Shown here piece by piece: positions 32,237 through 40,972 of a stretch of 64,000 nucleotides of DNA. The DNA is from an uncultured Lachnospiraceae bacterium. GTDB lineage: Bacteria; Bacillota; Clostridia; Lachnospirales; Lachnospiraceae. A program made the position numbers and the translations under genes. Every line of letters begins with the position of its first letter. Position 1 is the first letter of the stretch. The notes beneath the pieces are model-generated. The model was not told where the DNA came from and did no database searches. It worked only from the letters and a program-made list of their open reading frames with translations. The DNA lies in assembly GCA_910587955.1 (NCBI GenBank), contig CAJUNN010000006.1, positions 19,812-83,811 on the forward strand, read 5' to 3'.

Positions 32237-33340
32237 TTACAGGCAGGAACGGAAGGGAATATTCTGGGGATGCTCAAAGCAGTCCTCAAATCCTCTCCTG
32301 TGATGGTAATAAATCTTATCCTTATCCTGGGGATAGGTGTACTTTCCGCCTACCTGCCAGAAGAACGGATGGAATTTGTACTCATTGCGATCCTTCTTGA
32401 AATCGTACAGCATCTTGATCTCCTCGCAGTCCGCCTGGAAATTCGTCCACACATCCCAGTGAATGGGAACTACAACCTTGCACTGAAGATTTTCCGCCAT
32501 GCGGAGAATGTCAATGGAAGTCATCTTATCCTGCATGCCAATGGGATTCTCGCCAAAGGAGCCAAACGCCACATCAATATCATAATCCTTGCCGTGCTTT
32601 GCAAAGTAGATGGAGAAATGAGAATCGCCGGAGTGATAAATATTTCCGCCCGGAGTCTTAACGAGATAATTCACCGCCTTATCATCCATATCGGTCGGAC
32701 AAACTCCCGTCAGTTCTTCTCGGTTCTCACTCGTATCATCGGTTGTCACGATACAGGTGCGGTCAAAGCTGTCTAAGGCCACAATCTCCAAATCCTTAAT
32801 CTTAATGACGTCTCCCGGCTTTACCGTAATGCAGCGCTCCGCAGGAACGCCCCACTTCATCCAGGTCTCCACCGATTTCTTCGGGCCGATAAAGGGAACC
32901 GGAATCTCCTTTCCGTCCTCGTCCGTGGTGGTCATGCCGCTCTGGATGACATGGGCGGCCCACTCGGCAGACATATGGTCCTGATGATAATGAGTAGCCA
33001 GAACCGCGTCCACATGCTTGAACGCAAAAGGATCAATGACAAAGGGGACATTTCTTAAGTTGGGCTGCATCAAACGGCCTCCGCACATATTTGCCATCTG
33101 ATGGCCCGGCTTCATCTTGTTGTCCCCATGGGTCCTCTTGCCGTTTCCGCACCACAGGTCAATGGTAATGTTGGTATTCTCCGGCGTTTTAAACCAGACA
33201 CCCGTACACCCCAGCCACCACATTGCCACATTGCCCGGCGCTACCACCTCGTTCTCGATGTCTTCCACAAGCCAGGTTCCCCACTCCGGGAAAGTGCTCA
33301 TAATCCAGCTCTCTCTTGTGATTTCATTCACTTTCGACAT
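32237..33340 (-). CDS. ulaG: L-ascorbate-6-phosphate lactonase UlaG
   Basis: A 367-residue metallo-beta-lactamase-fold lactonase that opens L-ascorbate 6-phosphate. The metal motif is THYHQDHM, and further matches are the N-terminal EITRESWIMSTFPEWGTWL, WWLGCTGVW, IYHSGDSHFS and VVPIHWDVW. It fits UlaG in length and motifs. First gene of the ula PTS unit, with an AAGGAG site. Confidence 0.94.
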   Translation of the reverse strand: MSKVNEITRESWIMSTFPEWGTWLVEDIENEVVAPGNVAMWWLGCTGVWFKTPENTNITIDLWCGNGKRTHGDNKMKPGHQMANMCGGRLMQPNLRNVPFVIDPFAFKHVDAVLATHYHQDHMSAEWAAHVIQSGMTTTDEDGKEIPVPFIGPKKSVETWMKWGVPAERCITVKPGDVIKIKDLEIVALDSFDRTCIVTTDDTSENREELTGVCPTDMDDKAVNYLVKTPGGNIYHSGDSHFSIYFAKHGKDYDIDVAFGSFGENPIGMQDKMTSIDILRMAENLQCKVVVPIHWDVWTNFQADCEEIKMLYDFKKDRNEYKFHPFFWQVGGKYTYPQDKDKIYYHHRRGFEDCFEHPQNIPFRSCL

Positions 33341-33380
33341 TTGCTCATCTCCTTGCTTTTTTGCAACCTTTCAGATTCAC

Positions 33381-33409
33381 TTTGTATTTTTATTTTACAA
33401 AATTTACAA
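33381..33409 (-). promoter_or_regulatory. Candidate ula promoter
   Basis: On the minus strand TTGTAA (33404-33409), 17-bp spacer, TACAAA (33381-33386), about 40 bp upstream of ulaG. It is a weak consensus, as expected for a regulated promoter. Confidence 0.4.
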
Positions 33410-33436
33410 GACTCTTTCAACCCGTTATATGATTGT

Positions 33437-33593
33437 TTCATTAATTTTACGATTGTTATGTCCGTTTTTCATTAATTTTGTAGATATTCTACAGTATAAC
33501 GCGGATTTTCCCTTATTATTCAAGGTGTTTTTGGATATATTGTCCAATTTCTTATTCTTTTTAAGAACGTTTTGTCGTTTTATGTTCGTTTTT
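33437..33593. promoter_or_regulatory. Repeated elements, candidate DeoR-type operators
   Basis: Two repeat classes lie upstream of the ula promoter. TTCATTAATTTT occurs at 33437-33448 and 33468-33479, 31 bp apart (three helical turns). TTATGT(C/T)CGTTTTT occurs at 33456-33469 and 33580-33593. The second resembles the short direct repeats bound by DeoR-family proteins. No open frame of merit lies in 33341-33747; the rest of this stretch is AT-rich with no further feature I can support. Confidence 0.4.
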
Positions 33594-33605
33594 AGGCGTA
33601 TAAAA

Positions 33606-33641
33606 TCAAAAAAGAGCGGAACACTTTTCATTCCACTCTTT
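33606..33641 (-). terminator. Terminator of the cdaR-ftsEX-ctpA block
   Basis: On the minus strand an 11-bp stem (33631-33641 with 33611-33621, one G-T wobble) is followed by TTTTTT. It lies about 105 bp after the ctpA stop. Confidence 0.75.
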
Positions 33642-33747
33642 CGCATTGCTCTTATCCCCTTATCCACTGAGGGTATTCTTATATATTTCCAAAATCTCGT
33701 GTGTCAGCCGCACTTTATTTTACGGCTTTTTACTATTTGCTCTGTTT

Positions 33748-34977
33748 TTATTCTGCTCCCAGCACCTCCAGCGCCTTCTGAAGCTGATTATCTTCCTCCT
33801 TGGAGACCACCACATCATTTTTCAGGCTCTTCTCCAGCTCTACTTCCACATCCGGCTCAATGCCAATCCCGTGAATGTTGTTGCCCGCCGGCGTATAATA
33901 CTTGGAAACCGTCAGCTTCACCGCTGTGCCATCGCTCATGGGATAAATCTTCTGCACGATTCCTTTGCCGTAGGTAGTCGTTCCCACCAGGGTCCCTGCC
34001 TCGTAATCTTTTATCGCTCCCGCAAAAATTTCGGATGCGCTGGCGCTGTTTCCGTTGATCAGCACTGCCATGGGCTTGTCGAAAAAGTGCTCCGCGTCCG
34101 AGCTCTCCTCCTCCCGGTTCCCGTATTTGTCCTCTGTGTAAACCAGAAGGCCTTCCGGAAGCAGGCGGTCCAAAATGGCGCACACGCTGGATACCAGGCC
34201 GCCGCCGTTGTTCCTAAGATCCACAATCAAGGCTTTCATCCCCCGGGCCTCCAGATCGTCCATGGCCTGCAGGAACTGTTCTGTAGTCACATCATCGAAA
34301 GAGGTAATAGCAATATAGCCCACCTGGCCTTCCAGCATCTCATGGCTGACCGTAGGAACCTCAATGGTCCTCCGCTCTGTCTCAAACTCCAGATAGTCTT
34401 TCTCGCCCTCCCGGACTACCGATATCAAGGTTGTCGTATGCTCTTCCCCTTTGATCAGGGATACCACCTTTGTCAAATCCTCGCCGGTCACTTCCACGCC
34501 GTCTACCTGGTAAAGAATGTCTCCCGGCAGAAGTCCCGCCTCCATAGCCGGAGATCCTTCAAAAATCCGTACAATGGTGATAATGCCCGTGGACATATTC
34601 TGGGAAATCTCCACGCCGATTCCGCAATAGCTTCCGTAAGTGGAGTCCAGCATACTCTGATACTCTTCCTGGGTATAATAGGCCGCATACGTATCCCCCA
34701 GCCCTGCAACGGTCCCCTTAAAGAGATAGTTCTCCACCTGCTCCGGGTCAATCTCATCCAGATAGTACAGCTCAATGAGCTTCTGCATTTCCTCCAGCTT
34801 CTTCTGGACTTCGGAATTGGTCAGTCCCAGGCTGCCGGAAGCTCCGGCCTTCTTCTGCGCCAAGTTCAGCATCTGGCGTCCGAAAACCATAGCCTCCATA
34901 ACCACAAGCATGATAACTATGCCAACTGCAAGCCCTTTCCAAAACTGTCTCTTCTCACGTTGTTTCCTCTCGTCCAT
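33748..34977 (-). CDS. C-terminal processing peptidase (CtpA, S41 family)
   Basis: A membrane-anchored serine protease of about 409 residues. One transmembrane helix near the N-terminus is followed by a PDZ domain (about 95-180; GIGVEISQN, GLLPGDILYQVDG) and the S41 domain with INGNSASASEIFAGAI (catalytic Ser) and TYGKGIVQ (catalytic Lys). The start at 34977 has an AGAGGAA site; a TTG further up has none. In related bacteria such proteases act on cell-wall hydrolases or spore signalling proteins, in keeping with the M23 peptidase upstream. Confidence 0.92.
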   Translation of the reverse strand: MDERKQREKRQFWKGLAVGIVIMLVVMEAMVFGRQMLNLAQKKAGASGSLGLTNSEVQKKLEEMQKLIELYYLDEIDPEQVENYLFKGTVAGLGDTYAAYYTQEEYQSMLDSTYGSYCGIGVEISQNMSTGIITIVRIFEGSPAMEAGLLPGDILYQVDGVEVTGEDLTKVVSLIKGEEHTTTLISVVREGEKDYLEFETERRTIEVPTVSHEMLEGQVGYIAITSFDDVTTEQFLQAMDDLEARGMKALIVDLRNNGGGLVSSVCAILDRLLPEGLLVYTEDKYGNREEESSDAEHFFDKPMAVLINGNSASASEIFAGAIKDYEAGTLVGTTTYGKGIVQKIYPMSDGTAVKLTVSKYYTPAGNNIHGIGIEPDVEVELEKSLKNDVVVSKEEDNQLQKALEVLGAE

Positions 34978-35039
34978 ACGGTTCCTCTTTCTTTGATCCT
35001 GCAAAGCCTGCCGTCTGTCCGTTTCCCCCGATCAGGCGA

Positions 35040-35075
35040 CAGGCCGGGGCAGCTCTTCTTCTCTGCCCCGACCTG
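35040..35075. repeat. Intergenic hairpin between M23 peptidase and ctpA
   Basis: 13-bp arms (35040-35052 and 35063-35075, one wobble) form a stable hairpin in the 130-bp gap. No T-run follows on the minus strand, so it may reduce rather than end read-through into ctpA. Confidence 0.5.
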
Positions 35076-35107
35076 CTTTGCAGCCTCTTTGTTTAATATA
35101 CGCTTTT

Positions 35108-36376
35108 TTATCCCACATAATTCCGCGGATTCACATATGCGCCGTTTACCATCACACCGAAATGCAGATGGGGGCCGGTGGAGAACCCGGTAGACCCCAC
35201 CGCACCGATGGTCTGTCCCTGGGACACCATTTCTCCCTCGGACACATAGAGGGCCGAACAGTGCATGTACACCGTAGAAACTCCGTTTCCATGAGAAATA
35301 ACAATGTAATTTCCGGCCGAATAGCTGTATTTTGAGGTCGTTACTCTGCCGCTGGCGCTGGCCAGAATCGCGGAACCTGTCGGAGCTCCGATGTCAATTC
35401 CGTTGTGATTGGCCGTTGCTCCCGGCGTAGGTATCTCCCGCATTCCGAAATCGCTGGTGATACGCCGGCTGCTGGGACAGGGCCAGAGAAAACCGGAAGC
35501 TCCTCCGTCTCCGTCCTCCGCCCGGGCATTGGCCAGGGCCGCAGCCGCAATCTGGGCTTCCAGTTCTTTCAGAAGACGCTCCTGCTCTTCCAAATCCTCC
35601 TGATAAGCCTGCGCCTCCCCGCTCTGATTGTTAATCTCATTCTGATAGCTCTGAATCTGGGCTGTCTTCGTCTGAATCAAGGCATCCACGGTTTCTTTCT
35701 GCTCTTTGGCAGCCTCCGCCATCAGATTCAGCTCTTCCTCTTCCGACTCCAGCACCGCCTTCGCGGCAGCTATCTTCTCCTTCTGCTCGATGTACTGATC
35801 CAGCATACTCCGGTCATACCGGGAGACTTCGGCCGCATAGGTGGAGCGGTTCAGGAAATCGCTCATGCTCTCAGCCGTCAGAAACAATTCCAGATAGGAC
35901 GGTGTTCCATGCTCATACATGTACTGAATCCGCAGCTTCATATCCTCGTACTGCTTTTCGGAAATCCTCTGGGCTTCCTCAAGCTCCGCCTGGGTCCGGG
36001 CAATTTCCCCTTTTTTCACCTCAATTTCATCCGAAAGCTTCCGAATCTGCTCTGCCAGCCCATTGGCCTCCTGATCCAGCTTCGCTATGTAATTATTCAG
36101 ATCACTCTTCTGATTCTCCAGCTCTTTGATCTTATTTTTCACGTCCGCCAGCTCGGACTTGATATTCTTGATTTTATCCAGAGTATCCTTCTTCTCTTCC
36201 TCCAGGCCGCTGGTATCGATCCACTCGAAGTCTTTTCCTTTCCCGGAAGTCTCCTCTTTTGGGGAGTCCTCCTTCTCGGATGCTCTGGCCTGGAGCATAT
36301 CAGATGTAAAAACTGCTGTAAATACGAGCACCACCAGCAAAAGTACGCTCTTATACCGTTTTCTCCTCATCTTCAT
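35108..36376 (-). CDS. EnvC-like M23 peptidase with coiled coil
   Basis: A 422-residue exported murein hydrolase or hydrolase activator. Layout: signal segment (about 8-30), a long coiled coil (about 55-285, rich in Glu/Lys/Gln), and a C-terminal M23/LytM domain (about 300-420) with zinc motifs HNGIDIG and PHLHFGV. Its catalytic His residues appear intact, so it may be an active endopeptidase, unlike E. coli EnvC. Its place after ftsEX fits the model in which FtsEX drives the hydrolase through the coiled coil. Confidence 0.92.
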   Translation of the reverse strand: MKMRRKRYKSVLLLVVLVFTAVFTSDMLQARASEKEDSPKEETSGKGKDFEWIDTSGLEEEKKDTLDKIKNIKSELADVKNKIKELENQKSDLNNYIAKLDQEANGLAEQIRKLSDEIEVKKGEIARTQAELEEAQRISEKQYEDMKLRIQYMYEHGTPSYLELFLTAESMSDFLNRSTYAAEVSRYDRSMLDQYIEQKEKIAAAKAVLESEEEELNLMAEAAKEQKETVDALIQTKTAQIQSYQNEINNQSGEAQAYQEDLEEQERLLKELEAQIAAAALANARAEDGDGGASGFLWPCPSSRRITSDFGMREIPTPGATANHNGIDIGAPTGSAILASASGRVTTSKYSYSAGNYIVISHGNGVSTVYMHCSALYVSEGEMVSQGQTIGAVGSTGFSTGPHLHFGVMVNGAYVNPRNYVG

Positions 36377-36405
36377 ATTAAACTCCCTTTTCTAGCGGCA
36401 GCGCA

Positions 36406-37314
36406 TCAAACCTTTAAATGTTTTCTTATGGTAAAGAAGCTTCCGAAGAATCCAATCCCCACGCCCAGAATCATTCCCACCGGGAGCAGGGTGCGGAACA
36501 TCTCCTCCACCGTCAAAAACTGCAGAAGTCCTGTCAGGATATTAAACTCGCCGCTCACATAGCCCACCAGCTTCGTGTACAGTACATAGAGAAGGGACAA
36601 AGGAATCACTGCACCGATAATCCCGATCAAAATTCCCTCTATCACAAAAGGAGCTTTTACAAAAGAATTGGTGGCCCCAATCAGCTTCATAATGGCGATC
36701 TCTTCCTTGCGGACAGAAATTCCGATAGTTACCGTATTGCTGATCAGGAACACAGAAACGCAGAGCAGCAAAATAATAATGGCAATGGAAATATATCCAA
36801 TCAAAATATTAAAATTGCTGAGAATATCCGCAACTTCTGCCGATTTGTTGATCCTTCCCACACCTTCTACGGATTCCAGATATTCCACCAGGCCGCTCTG
36901 CAGAGATACATCCGTCAGAAAAACCTCGTAGTGGGCCTGGTTCGCCAGGGGATTGTCATCTGCAAAGCCTTCCGCCAGCTCCGGTTTATCTTTAAAGTAG
37001 ACCAGTTTATAATTATCCCAGGTTTCCTCCGCAGTTACGAACCGCATATCGGACACCTCTTCCCGGACACGGATCTTTTCCCCAATGGCGTCCATCTCTT
37101 CCTGAGAGAGCCCTTCGTCAAAAAAGACAGTTATTGCCACGCCCTTCTCCGCTTCCTTTACCATGTGCTGGAAATTCTCCACAATGCAGAAAAAGATTCC
37201 GAACAGAAAAATACAAGCAGACATGGTTGCAACAGAGGCCAAAGAAAACATTTTGTTTCTCCAGATATTTTTCACGCCCTGCTTCAGGCAGTAGCCAATC
37301 GTACTAATTCTCAT
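36406..37314 (-). CDS. ftsX: Cell division protein FtsX
   Basis: A four-helix membrane protein of about 302 residues. The N-terminal helix (NIWRNKMFSLASVATM), an extracellular domain (about 55-165; AITVFFDEGLSQEEMDAIG) and three C-terminal helices with RKEEIAIMKLIGATNSFVKAPFVIEG match FtsX. With FtsE it forms the complex that activates peptidoglycan hydrolases. The start at 37314 overlaps ftsE by 11 bp; an upstream in-frame Met at 37371 would add residues inside ftsE. Confidence 0.94.
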   Translation of the reverse strand: MRISTIGYCLKQGVKNIWRNKMFSLASVATMSACIFLFGIFFCIVENFQHMVKEAEKGVAITVFFDEGLSQEEMDAIGEKIRVREEVSDMRFVTAEETWDNYKLVYFKDKPELAEGFADDNPLANQAHYEVFLTDVSLQSGLVEYLESVEGVGRINKSAEVADILSNFNILIGYISIAIIILLLCVSVFLISNTVTIGISVRKEEIAIMKLIGATNSFVKAPFVIEGILIGIIGAVIPLSLLYVLYTKLVGYVSGEFNILTGLLQFLTVEEMFRTLLPVGMILGVGIGFFGSFFTIRKHLKV

Positions 37315-37993
37315 GCTGCGTATACCCAGCTTTGCGCTCGTCACTGATAATGACGCCTTTGTGCATTGCAATTACCCGTTTCTTCATCTGATCTACAATT
37401 TCCTGATTGTGCGTGACCACAAGCACCGTGGTTCCCCGCTCATTGATGGTCTCCAGAAGTTTCATAATTTCCTTGGAATTTTTCGGATCCAGGTTTCCCG
37501 TAGGCTCGTCTGCGAGCAGGATATTCGGCCGGTTGACCAGCGCTCTGGCCAAAGCCACTCTCTGCTGTTCCCCGCCGGAAAGCTGTTTGGGATAAGATTT
37601 GTATTTCTCCGCCAAACCCACCAGCGAAAGCATCATAGGCACATTTTTGCGTATCTGCTTGGAGGGCGTAATCACGACCCGCTGGGCAAACGCAATATTT
37701 TCATAGACATTCCGATCCTTTAACAGTCGGAAATCCTGAAATACCACCCCGATTTTGCGGCGGTATTTCGGAATGGCCCGCTGCTTCATTTTATTCAGGT
37801 TAATTCCATTTACTTTGATGGTTCCGGAAGTAGGATTCAGCTCTTTGAGCAGCAGCTTGATAAGCGTGGACTTTCCAGATCCGCTGTCTCCCACGATAAA
37901 GACAAATTCTCCCTTGTCAATGTGCAGGGAAACGCCGTTCAGGGCATGGACGCCCGTGGAATAGGCTTTCGTCACATTCTCCAAATCGATCAT
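37304..37993 (-). CDS. ftsE: Cell division ATP-binding protein FtsE
   Basis: A 229-residue ABC ATPase. It begins MIDLENVTKAYSTGVHALNGV and has Walker A GDSGSGKST, signature LSGGEQQRVALARA, Walker B LLADEPTGNLDP and an H-loop VVTHN. It is the standard partner of FtsX, 44 bp after the CdaR-type gene. Confidence 0.95.
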   Translation of the reverse strand: MIDLENVTKAYSTGVHALNGVSLHIDKGEFVFIVGDSGSGKSTLIKLLLKELNPTSGTIKVNGINLNKMKQRAIPKYRRKIGVVFQDFRLLKDRNVYENIAFAQRVVITPSKQIRKNVPMMLSLVGLAEKYKSYPKQLSGGEQQRVALARALVNRPNILLADEPTGNLDPKNSKEIMKLLETINERGTTVLVVTHNQEIVDQMKKRVIAMHKGVIISDERKAGYTQHEN

Positions 37994-38037
37994 TTTTTCT
38001 CTCCTCAGTACATTCTTTTACAGTTTCCTGCATTCCT

Positions 38038-39126
38038 TTAGTAATCTATGGTCTCCATATACTTCATATACTTTACGACCATCAGCGCGATCTTAAAGGT
38101 GATCGCATCCTCAAACACCCGCAGATCCAGGCCTGTGCTTTTCTGCAGCTTATCCAGGCGGTAGACCAGTGTATTCCGATGGATATAGAGCTGGCGGGAC
38201 GTCTCGGAGACATTTAGGCTGTTCTCAAAAAATTTATTGATGGTAGTCAGGGTCTCCTCGTCAAAATCGTCCGGGGATTTGCCGTCAAAGATTTCCCGGA
38301 TGAACATTTTGCACAGGGGTATGGGAAGCTGGTAAATGAGCCGCCCGATTCCCAGAGTGCTGTAAGCCACAATATCCCGGTCTTCAAAGAAAATCTTCCC
38401 CACATCCAGAGCCATCCTGGCTTCCTTGTAGGAGCGGGACACTTCCTTAATCTCACCTACAATCGTGCCGTATGCAATATGGGCCTGCTCTTCACCCTCC
38501 GATGCCAGCAGATCCTTAATCACCTTAGCCGTCTTGTACAGCTCCGGATACCCTTCTCCTTCACCCAGCTCCTTCACCACGATAATATTTTTTTCATCCA
38601 CCGCGGTAATAAAATCTTTGGACTTGCTCCCGAAAAGGGCACGCACGCTCTCCAGAGAAGCGCTGTCCTTCTCCCGGCTGGTCTCAATGGTGTAGACTGC
38701 CCGGCGAACCTCTGTCTGAATGTGAAGCTTCTTGGCCCGGTTATAAATGTCTACCAAAAGCAGGTTATCCAAAAGGAGGTTTTTGATAAAATTATCCTTA
38801 TCAAAGCGCTCCTTATAAGCCACCAGAAGATTTTGAATCTGAAAGACCGCAATCTTCCCGATCATATAGGCATCCTCGCTGCCGCCGTTGATCAGCAGAA
38901 TATATTCCAGCTGGTTTTCGTCAAACACTTTAAAAAACTGAAACCCCTGGATTACCTGGCTGTCAGCCGGTGAATCAATAAACGCCAGAACGGACCCCGT
39001 ATAAGCCTCTGCCTCCGGAAACGTAGATGCAAGCACCTTTCCCTCCGTGTCGATAATACACAAATCAATTCTGGTAATTCCCTTTAGTCCCTCAATGGTG
39101 TTCTGCAATATCTGATTTGAAATCAT
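38038..39126 (-). CDS. CdaR/PucR-type transcriptional regulator
   Basis: A 362-residue regulator. The N-terminal part (about 1-130) matches the sugar-diacid recognition domain (GITRIDLCIIDTEGKVLAST). The middle has a GGDEF-like/CdaR domain, and the C-terminus has the PucR helix-turn-helix (LNVSETSRQLYIHRNTLVYRL, about 305-355). In several Clostridia this gene precedes ftsEX; whether it regulates them or only shares the neighbourhood is unknown. Confidence 0.88.
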   Translation of the reverse strand: MISNQILQNTIEGLKGITRIDLCIIDTEGKVLASTFPEAEAYTGSVLAFIDSPADSQVIQGFQFFKVFDENQLEYILLINGGSEDAYMIGKIAVFQIQNLLVAYKERFDKDNFIKNLLLDNLLLVDIYNRAKKLHIQTEVRRAVYTIETSREKDSASLESVRALFGSKSKDFITAVDEKNIIVVKELGEGEGYPELYKTAKVIKDLLASEGEEQAHIAYGTIVGEIKEVSRSYKEARMALDVGKIFFEDRDIVAYSTLGIGRLIYQLPIPLCKMFIREIFDGKSPDDFDEETLTTINKFFENSLNVSETSRQLYIHRNTLVYRLDKLQKSTGLDLRVFEDAITFKIALMVVKYMKYMETIDY

Positions 39127-39270
39127 AACGTTCTACGCTCCTTTGCTCCTATCGTTTTGTGCATATCGCCAGACTCTCTCCAAAAGCCTCCCCGGCAATA
39201 TACACAATCAAAAAACCCCATTTTTTCTCTAAAACAAAAATACCTAATCTATATATTAATGCAAAACCAC

Positions 39271-39313
39271 AAAAAAGAAAAGAGGAAATGCAATTTTTTT
39301 TATGCACTTCCTC
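39271..39313 (-). terminator. Terminator of the yitT-like gene
   Basis: On the minus strand an 11-bp stem (39303-39313 with 39282-39292, one wobble) is followed by TTTTCTTTTTT. The remainder of 39127-39375 is AT-rich with no further gene. Confidence 0.75.
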
Positions 39314-39375
39314 AACTATTTCTGTAGATTCCACCAAAATTTCCCTATACATAGTACACAAAAGTAAAATTTGGG

Positions 39376-40245
39376 CTATCTTGTCTCTATAAAACCTTCT
39401 CCCAGAACCTCGCGCACATCCGAGACGATGACAAACGCCTGCGGATCCGTCCGGATCACCAGTTCTTTTAGCCGTACAATCTGCTTGCGCGATACGACGC
39501 AGAGGAGCATATTACGCTCCCGGCCGGAATACATGCCTTTCGCCGGGAGCCCTGTTACTCCTCTGCTCATTTCCTCCATCAGAACCTCCGCCAGCTCCTC
39601 CGGCTTGTCCGTAATCACAAAAGCCACCTTCGAGAACTTCAATCCCTCTATGATGCCGTCCGACACTTTCGAAACCAGATAGATGGCAATGATCGCATAG
39701 AGTGCCGTGGAAACGCCAAACATATAGATGCCCGCCAGAACAATGGCTGCATCCAGCACCTGCATAATCTCCGCAATGCTGTAGTGTCTCCAGAAATGCT
39801 GGATGATCGCCGCAATCAAATCCGTGCCACCTGTGGTAGCCTGGGCCACAAAAACCAAGCCGATGCCTGCTCCCATAATTACGCCTCCGTACAGGGCGCT
39901 TAAGGTTAAATCTCCCCGGGCCAGCGGAATCACCGGGAGCACATAGAGCCAGAAAGACAACAGTACCGTAGCATACAGGGTCTTGAAAATATACCGGAAC
40001 CCTTTTAGCCGGACCGCAATCAGAAATACCGGCAGGTTCAGGCACAAATTTGTCACGGCCAGCGGAACCCCTCCGGGAACCAGCGGTTCTGTAAGCTGCT
40101 TAACCATAATCGCCAGGCCGGAAAAACCGCCCGTGATCATGCCTGCCGGATCGTAAACCGAAGCTATGGCAAAGGCAATCAGCGCAGTTCCCCCCGCAAT
40201 CAGCAGCACTTCTTTTACAATTATATTCTGTTTTCGTTCTTTCAT
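39376..40245 (-). CDS. YitT family membrane protein (DUF161/DUF2179)
   Basis: A 289-residue protein with five to six hydrophobic helices (about 10-210) carrying DPAGMITGGFSGLAIM and ATTGGTDLIAAIIQH, and a cytosolic C-terminal DUF2179 domain (about 215-285; FVITDKPEELAEVL, VSRKQIVRLKELV). The family is widespread in Firmicutes without a firm function. Single gene, with a terminator downstream. Confidence 0.88.
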   Translation of the reverse strand: MKERKQNIIVKEVLLIAGGTALIAFAIASVYDPAGMITGGFSGLAIMVKQLTEPLVPGGVPLAVTNLCLNLPVFLIAVRLKGFRYIFKTLYATVLLSFWLYVLPVIPLARGDLTLSALYGGVIMGAGIGLVFVAQATTGGTDLIAAIIQHFWRHYSIAEIMQVLDAAIVLAGIYMFGVSTALYAIIAIYLVSKVSDGIIEGLKFSKVAFVITDKPEELAEVLMEEMSRGVTGLPAKGMYSGRERNMLLCVVSRKQIVRLKELVIRTDPQAFVIVSDVREVLGEGFIETR

Positions 40246-40383
40246 CTTCCGCCTCCCGGCATTTCCCGCCTGCTGTCTTTAGTCTGCACGAAATCCCCGT
40301 TCTTATGTGCAGCTTCCATCCGTCATATTTTCCCCCCGGCCCTCATAAGCTATAACAATCGAAGAACACAGGAGGGATTTTCC

Positions 40384-40881
40384 TTGAGTTCAAAAACCAA
40401 AATCGTTGTCCTCCGCATGAAGGAATTGATCTATACCGGCATCTTTGTAGCCCTTGGTATCCTTCTCATTCTCCTTCTGGTGTATATGTTTGCTCCCAGA
40501 AAAGAAGCAAAAGAAGCACCCGACGCCACGGACGCCACCGATACACCCATTCAATATGTCCCCGGCGTTTACACTTCCTCTATCATGTTAAACGGCAGCG
40601 CCATTGACATTGCAGTAACCGTGGAAAAAGACGCCATCGTTTCCATTCAGATGATTAATGTCAGCGAGACCGTTGCCACGATGTACCCGCTGATGGAGCC
40701 TGCCGTGGAAAATCTGGCAGAACAGATCATCTCCTCCCAGTCCCTTGATAATATTACATATCCGGAGGAAAATCAATACACCTCCATTGTCATTCTGGAC
40801 GCTGTCAGCCGGGCACTGGATAAAGCCCGGGCAGAAGAGACTCCGAAAGACAGAGATACCGAAACGGAAGAAGCCGGATAA
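40384..40881 (+). CDS. Membrane-anchored FMN-binding-like protein
   Basis: A 165-residue protein with a TTG start at 40384, supported by GGAGGG 7 bp upstream and no nearer ATG. One transmembrane helix (about 18-38) precedes an extracellular domain (about 55-150) with the order of an FMN_bind domain: PGVYTSSIMLNGSAIDIAVTV, ETVATMYP and IISSQSLDN, ending YTSIVILDAVSRALDKA. The usual SGATYTS flavinylation segment reads ENQYTS, so the flavin-linking Thr is missing. It is probably a non-flavinylated relative; function unknown. Confidence 0.6.
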   Translation: MSSKTKIVVLRMKELIYTGIFVALGILLILLLVYMFAPRKEAKEAPDATDATDTPIQYVPGVYTSSIMLNGSAIDIAVTVEKDAIVSIQMINVSETVATMYPLMEPAVENLAEQIISSQSLDNITYPEENQYTSIVILDAVSRALDKARAEETPKDRDTETEEAG

Positions 40882-40972
40882 CCTCAAATCCCATTGATGA
40901 CGGTTCCGAACTATGATATGATTTTATCATTGATTTACAAGATATCCACACAAGAGAAAGGAGAATCCAGAC

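Noticed and set aside
33425..33667. 80-codon minus-strand frame in the ula control region
   Set aside because: It spans the ctpA terminator and the repeat elements, is Lys/Asn-rich as expected from AT-rich DNA, and has no ribosome site.
33700..33732. AGCCG...CGGCTTTTTA hairpin as a plus-strand terminator
   Set aside because: The stem is only five base pairs and no plus-strand gene precedes it.
33646..35193. 515-codon plus-strand open frame
   Set aside because: Antisense to ctpA and the M23 gene; no motif, no ribosome site.
39149..39361. 70-codon minus-strand frame upstream of the CdaR-type gene
   Set aside because: It overlaps the terminator of the yitT-like gene and has no ribosome site or recognisable motif.
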